Source: an uncultured Elusimicrobiales bacterium (lineage in GTDB: Bacteria > Elusimicrobiota > Elusimicrobia > Elusimicrobiales > Elusimicrobiaceae). From it: a stretch of DNA of 64,000 nt. Of this stretch, positions 60,474 through 64,000 are shown one piece after another. A program made the position numbers and the translations under genes. Numbering within the stretch: position 1 is the first letter of the stretch; each line of letters starts with the position of its first letter. The notes under the pieces are model-generated. The model did not search any database. It was given only the letters and a program-made list of their open reading frames with translations, and was not told the origin of the DNA. The stretch is from the NCBI GenBank assembly GCA_944324115.1, contig CALUVB010000023.1, positions 1 to 64,000 on the forward strand. The letters run 5' to 3'.

Positions 60474-61889
60474 ATGCTGCCCAAATTAAAAATTATTTCT
60501 TATCTTTCCACAGCGGATTGGTGGGTGTTTGGCTTGGTGTTGGCGCTCACGTTGGCCGCCGCCGCTTACGGGCATTATCGTAAGAAACGCCCTCAGAACA
60601 AGGTGTTAGACTATCTGCTAATGGGGAGACAGCTGACGCTGCCGCTGTTTGTAGCCACATTGGTAGCCACCTGGTACGGAGGCATTTTTGGCGTTAATGA
60701 AATCACCTTTAATTATGGCATTTATAATTTTGTAACCCAAGGCCTGTTTTGGTATGCAGCGTATATTATTTTTGCCTTTTTTATTGCCGAAAAAGTAGCC
60801 AAATACCGCTCTATTACTTTACCCGACTTAGCCGGCAATATGTTTGGCCCCAAAGCAGCCAAAGTGGCGGCTGTGTTTACTTTTTTCTACATTACCCCGG
60901 TGGCCTATGTGCTGAGCTTGGGGTTATTTTTAAATATGGCCTTCGGCATCAGCGTACTGCAAGGCATGATTTTCGGTACGCTGTTTGTGTGTTTGTATAC
61001 GGCGTGGGGCGGATTTAAGTCTGTAGTATTTTCTGATTTAGTACAGTTTGTGGTGATGTGTTCTTCCGTGTTGATTGTGGTGTTGTATTCAATACATGAC
61101 TTTGGCGGACTTTCTTTCTTAAAAGCAAATTTGCCCGCTTCCCACTTCACCCTGACCGGGGGCAACAGCGTGCTGAATACCTTGATTTGGGGATTTATCG
61201 CGCTGGCCACGCTCATTGACCCCAGCTTCTACCAACGCTGCTTTGCCGCCAAAAGCCCCAAAGTAGTTAAAAAGGGCGTGCTGATTTCCACGCTGGTATG
61301 GGTTTGTTTTGACATTTGTACAACGGTGGGCTCTTTATACGCCCGCGCCCTTTTGCCGCAGGCTGAACCGGCGGAAGCCTACTTTTTCTATGCGGTGCAG
61401 CTGCTGCCGCCGGGCCTGAAAGGATTTTTCATAGCAGGGATATTGGCCATTATCCTTTCTACGCTTAACTCTTTTCTGTTTATTGCGGCGAACACGCTCA
61501 GCTTTGACTTATTGCGCAACCGCTTTAAAAATGTTGTCCTAAGCAACCGGGTTGCCTTGTTTGTAGTAGGTGCACTGGCAATAGCAATGTCCTATATGCT
61601 GCACGGCAGTTTTAAAGAGATTTGGCTGACGTTGGGCTCGTATTTTTCGGCGTGTCTGCTGATGCCCATTTTGTTAGGCTATATTTATCCGCACCGCATC
61701 AGCGATAATTTATTTGTAGTTAGTGTTTTATCCAGTGCGGCCATGATGACTCTGTGGAAAATATGCGCTCTGCCGCCTTTCTGGAAACAGCTGGATTCTT
61801 TTTATATCGGTGTATTAACCGGATGTGTGATTCTAATTTTAAACTTACGCCAAAATCAAAGTTATGTCAAAGGCTCTACTGATTTGTAA
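60474..61889 (+). CDS. SSS-family symporter, possibly thiamine-linked
   Basis: This 471-residue sodium:solute symporter has about 12-13 helices. It shows VLDYLLMGRQLTLPLFVATLVATWYGG near residues 43-69 (markers DYLLMGR and ATLVATWYGG), YTAWGGFKSVVFSDLVQ near 180 and GILAIILSTLNSFLFIAANTLS near 320, the family's Na+-site helix. It overlaps the thiamine diphosphokinase gene by 26 bp, so uptake of thiamine or a precursor is a reasonable inference. There is no TPP-riboswitch sequence upstream. TAGAAT about 35 bp ahead of the ATG is a possible -10, and there is no good Shine-Dalgarno. Confidence 0.84.
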   Translation: MLPKLKIISYLSTADWWVFGLVLALTLAAAAYGHYRKKRPQNKVLDYLLMGRQLTLPLFVATLVATWYGGIFGVNEITFNYGIYNFVTQGLFWYAAYIIFAFFIAEKVAKYRSITLPDLAGNMFGPKAAKVAAVFTFFYITPVAYVLSLGLFLNMAFGISVLQGMIFGTLFVCLYTAWGGFKSVVFSDLVQFVVMCSSVLIVVLYSIHDFGGLSFLKANLPASHFTLTGGNSVLNTLIWGFIALATLIDPSFYQRCFAAKSPKVVKKGVLISTLVWVCFDICTTVGSLYARALLPQAEPAEAYFFYAVQLLPPGLKGFFIAGILAIILSTLNSFLFIAANTLSFDLLRNRFKNVVLSNRVALFVVGALAIAMSYMLHGSFKEIWLTLGSYFSACLLMPILLGYIYPHRISDNLFVVSVLSSAAMMTLWKICALPPFWKQLDSFYIGVLTGCVILILNLRQNQSYVKGSTDL

Positions 61890-62481
61890 TGGGGAAAACA
61901 GCCCCGCACTTTTAAAACGCTTGGCTGCAGAAGCGGCTTTTATTTTAGCCGCAGACGGCGGGGCCGACGCCGCTTTAAAAGCCGGTGTACGCCCGCACGC
62001 CGTCATTGGGGATTTGGATTCGGTTTCCCCCCGTGTCCGCCGCCAGCTTAAAAATACGCCTTTTATACACATAGCCCGGCAGGATAATACGGATTTTGCC
62101 AAAGCCCTCTCCTGGCTGTGCCGCCGCGGATTTACTGTCTGCGACATAGCAGGCTCCAGCGGCAAACGCATGGATTTTACCGTAGGCAACCTGCTGGCGG
62201 CCTTTGCATACGCAAAAAAAATGGATATCACTTTTAAAGCAGAAGGTTGGAGCATCTATCCGCTCGTCAAAAGCAAACGCTTTTCGGCGCGCAGAGGAAC
62301 GCGGGCCAGCCTAATCCCACTATCCGCCTGCCGCGGCGTAACCTTAAAAGGCTTTCAGTATCCGCTTCAAAACGCCCGCTTAAGAGCAGGCGACACAATG
62401 ACTACCTCTAATGTAGTGCAAGCTCATCGTTGCGAAGTGTCTTTTACCGGTGGAAAACTGCTGTTGTATGTGGAAGATTAG
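61864..62481 (+). CDS. thiN: Thiamine diphosphokinase
   Basis: This enzyme transfers pyrophosphate from ATP to thiamine, giving the cofactor TPP. The 205-residue protein has ILAADGGADAALKAGVRPHAVIGDLDSV (~residues 27-54; markers ADGGAD and GDLDSV), RQDNTDFAKAL near 73 and GSSGKRMDFTVGNLLA near 95, the DxxD and GxRxDH-type active-site segments. The C-terminal beta domain (NARLRAGDTMTTSNV) binds thiamine. It starts inside the end of the symporter gene, so the two are translationally linked: salvage uptake followed by activation. Confidence 0.9.
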   Translation: MSKALLICNGENSPALLKRLAAEAAFILAADGGADAALKAGVRPHAVIGDLDSVSPRVRRQLKNTPFIHIARQDNTDFAKALSWLCRRGFTVCDIAGSSGKRMDFTVGNLLAAFAYAKKMDITFKAEGWSIYPLVKSKRFSARRGTRASLIPLSACRGVTLKGFQYPLQNARLRAGDTMTTSNVVQAHRCEVSFTGGKLLLYVED

Positions 62482-62490
62482 CAGGGTGTG

Positions 62491-63039
62491 TTACCATAAT
62501 TTATAGACATTTGCGTCATTTGTTCTATTGCTGGGTTCAGTTAACCCGCTTAAATTCTTGCATATTCGGTTGGCAATTTCTTCTTTTTCACCATCAAAGG
62601 CGTAACAAGCGGCATAAGCGGGCCTATCAGAAAAATAAAAATACAAAAGCCCCACCTCTGAAATGCGAGTATCCCGCCCCAAAACATATTTACCTTCACC
62701 TAAAGTGACTCTGACTAAACCTTTTATATCCAAATAGCACCAATTTTGATTAGTGCCGCCGTAAGTGATACAGCCAATATCTAAATCATGAATATTACTG
62801 GCAAATTCCCCATTTGCCATATAATATCTTTCCTGCGCCTGCTGTATGCTGCGCAAAACCGGCATTAACGCACTGACCCGCGCTTTGGCTACTGCCAAAT
62901 TGTACTGCGGCAATGCCACCGCCGCTAATATGCCAATAACCAGTACCACGACCAACAGTTCAATGAGCGTAAAGCCAGCTAAACGGATTTTAGTGATGTT
63001 TTTACGACTCAGAAGTGATTTTTGATAAATTTTGTTCAT
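62491..63039 (-). CDS. Type IV pilin-like protein (pilin E)
   Basis: This is a 182-residue prepilin. The leader MNKIYQKSLLSRKNITK ends AG before FTLIELLVVVLVIGILAA, so the cleavage-site residue is Gly after Ala. ALPQYNLAVAKARVSALMPVLRS follows. The globular part has FASNIHDLDIGC and WCYLDIKG and ends YAACYAFDGEKEEIANRICKNLSG. The ATG at 63039 is 6 nt after the extended -10; the frame is open two codons further to a TTG. Its stop lies 10 bp from the convergent thiamine diphosphokinase gene. Confidence 0.88.
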   Translation of the reverse strand: MNKIYQKSLLSRKNITKIRLAGFTLIELLVVVLVIGILAAVALPQYNLAVAKARVSALMPVLRSIQQAQERYYMANGEFASNIHDLDIGCITYGGTNQNWCYLDIKGLVRVTLGEGKYVLGRDTRISEVGLLYFYFSDRPAYAACYAFDGEKEEIANRICKNLSGLTEPSNRTNDANVYKLW

Positions 63040-63067
63040 AGACAAAATCTATCAAAAAACAAGTCAA
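63040..63067 (-). promoter_or_regulatory. Poly-T pilin promoter, T6 version
   Basis: TTGACT (63067-63062), TG, six T, TGATAGATT (63054-63046), 6 nt, ATG. The spacer is only 10 nt, the shortest of the set. Confidence 0.6.
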
Positions 63068-63082
63068 GCCTCATAAGAGCAC

Positions 63083-63118
63083 AAAAAAAATCCACACTAA
63101 AATATAGTGCGGATTTAA
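63083..63118 (-). terminator. Terminator of pilin F
   Basis: Minus-strand AATCCGCACTA / TAGTGTGGATT stem (one G-U) and a run of eight T. Confidence 0.85.
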
Positions 63119-63139
63119 AAACACTAAAAACAAAACGTC

Positions 63140-63613
63140 TTAATAGGGAGTCTGTGTCGTTTGAATCCCCATAGATTTACAAATATTTTGCGCCCGTTCA
63201 TTATCTCCCTTACACGCCAACGTACGTTTACCGCCCACCGTACTGTACGGATTCCAAATGCGGTACACGTCACCACTCAGGCGCTCCGCTACCACGCCGC
63301 CGCAGCTGGTGCCAGGAATGGGAGCATTAACCGCGGCATTGAGTTTATAGCTAAAATATTTACCTTGCACTTGGGTGTCGGAAATTTTGGTACCGGGCAC
63401 TTCCACTAATACTTTAGAAAACGACGGAGGACAGGCGCTTCGTTCGGCGGCATATGCATAGACGCCGTCATTTAACGCTTTTACCATATTCATTGCTTCG
63501 GTAGCGCGGGATTTTTCCACACTGCGCGTATAATTGGGAATAGCCACAGAAGCCAATATCCCAATAATTAGCACAACCACCAACATTTCCACCAATGTGA
63601 AACCTTTTTTCAT
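63140..63613 (-). CDS. Type IV pilin-like protein (pilin F, conventional)
   Basis: This 157-residue prepilin has a minimal leader MKKG then FTLVEMLVVVLIIGILASVAI and PNYTRSVEKSRATEA. The globular part contains YAYAAERSACPP, GTSCGGV and the end TLACKGDNERAQNICKSMG. Unlike the other pilins, it has a normal AAAAGGAG site before the ATG, no poly-T promoter, and it follows dapL with only 12 bp between, so it is probably co-transcribed. It looks like a conventional, constitutive pilin or pseudopilin. Confidence 0.88.
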   Translation of the reverse strand: MKKGFTLVEMLVVVLIIGILASVAIPNYTRSVEKSRATEAMNMVKALNDGVYAYAAERSACPPSFSKVLVEVPGTKISDTQVQGKYFSYKLNAAVNAPIPGTSCGGVVAERLSGDVYRIWNPYSTVGGKRTLACKGDNERAQNICKSMGIQTTQTPY

Positions 63614-63625
63614 AATTTTCTCCTT

Positions 63626-64000
63626 TTAAAAAGTAAACGCGGCAATACGCTGCGCGGCCTGCTGCGTCAGCTGAGGCGTATTAAACGCCGTCAAGCGGAA
63701 ATATCCTTCTCCGGCACGGCCGAAACCGCTGCCCGGCGTACCTACAATCTGCAATTTTTCTAACATCAAATCAAAAAATTCCCACGAATTTATCCCTTGA
63801 GGAGTCTTAAGCCACACATAAGGGGCATTCTTCCCGCCATAAGCCGCGAAACCGGCTTTGTGCAAAGCCTCCAAAATCACACGCGCATTATCCAAATATC
63901 CGTCTATAATTTGGCGCGTTTGTTCCAAGCCCTGGGGGGTAAATACGGCTTCCGCTCCGCGCTGTACAATATAAGACACACCATTGAATTTAGTGCTTTG
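63626..64000 (-). CDS. dapL: LL-diaminopimelate aminotransferase, C-terminal part
   Basis: The reading frame enters at the right edge and covers about 124 C-terminal residues. [19 protein letters not shown] and [14 protein letters not shown] followed by [20 protein letters not shown] are typical of Dap[11 protein letters not shown] supplies the arginine that binds the substrate carboxylate. DapL makes LL-diaminopimelate directly from tetrahydrodipicolinate and glutamate, for lysine and peptidoglycan. The PLP lysine lies beyond the window. The pilin F gene follows 12 bp later. Confidence 0.9.
   Translation of the reverse strand, partial: QSTKFNGVSYIVQRGAEAVFTPQGLEQTRQIIDGYLDNARVILEALHKAGFAAYGGKNAPYVWLKTPQGINSWEFFDLMLEKLQIVGTPGSGFGRAGEGYFRLTAFNTPQLTQQAAQRIAAFTF

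Overview
The window reads as a chromosomal segment of a Gram-negative-type anaerobe, most likely a gut-type member of the Elusimicrobiota. The phylum call is inference and rests on the gene mix: many scattered type IV pilin-like genes, DapL-type diaminopimelate synthesis, an [FeFe]-hydrogenase maturase (HydG), acyl-CoA dehydrogenase with EtfAB, an MsbA-like exporter, lipoproteins, SpoIID/TPR proteins and compact operons with strong intrinsic terminators. No phage, IS element, CRISPR array or rRNA was seen. One tRNA gene (Ala, anticodon CGC) is present.

Layout. 1-5.4 kb: a partial NifU-like scaffold, pilin A, the serC-serA-DUF1015 operon and pilin B. 5.4-17 kb: MsbA-like ABC exporter, DksA-type zinc-finger protein, a secreted Cys-rich protein, an RDD membrane protein, a Na+/solute symporter, two LemA proteins with an HtpX-type protease, and an LtaS-like sulfatase. 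17-23.6 kb: one minus-strand operon running SpoIID/TPR, glycosyltransferase, acyl-CoA dehydrogenase, EtfB, EtfA. 24-29.5 kb: Lon (CIRCE-like operator, basic tail), ClpP and two small secreted proteins. 29.9-34.6 kb: an envelope/signalling operon interrupted by an AT-rich restriction-modification pair. 34.9-42.5 kb: UvrA, pilin C, a YbaK deacylase, two secreted proteins (one with near-identical 102-bp repeats) and an RDD protein with a pilin-like C-terminus. 42.5-49.4 kb: lipoprotein, LipA, a second SpoIID/TPR protein and two paralogous coiled-coil envelope proteins. 49.6-57.2 kb: hisS-aspS, tRNA-Ala, pilin D, asnS, hydG and a decayed pilin gene. 57.4-64 kb: two YfcC carriers, an SSS symporter overlapping a thiamine diphosphokinase, pilins E and F, and the C-terminal part of DapL.

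The strongest unexplained structure is regulatory. Five intact pilin genes and one pilin pseudogene share one promoter cassette: a TTGACT/TTGCAT-like box (not evident in the pseudogene), a T-tract of 6 to 14, and an extended -10 (TGnTAnATT) whose last base lies exactly 6 nt before the ATG, with no Shine-Dalgarno sequence. This predicts leaderless mRNAs and a promoter spacer that could change by slippage. The same '-10 + 6 nt + ATG' layout recurs in front of five non-pilin genes, while other genes use clear Shine-Dalgarno sites, so two start modes appear to coexist. A second theme is the reuse of pilin-like modules, including an RDD membrane protein that carries one.
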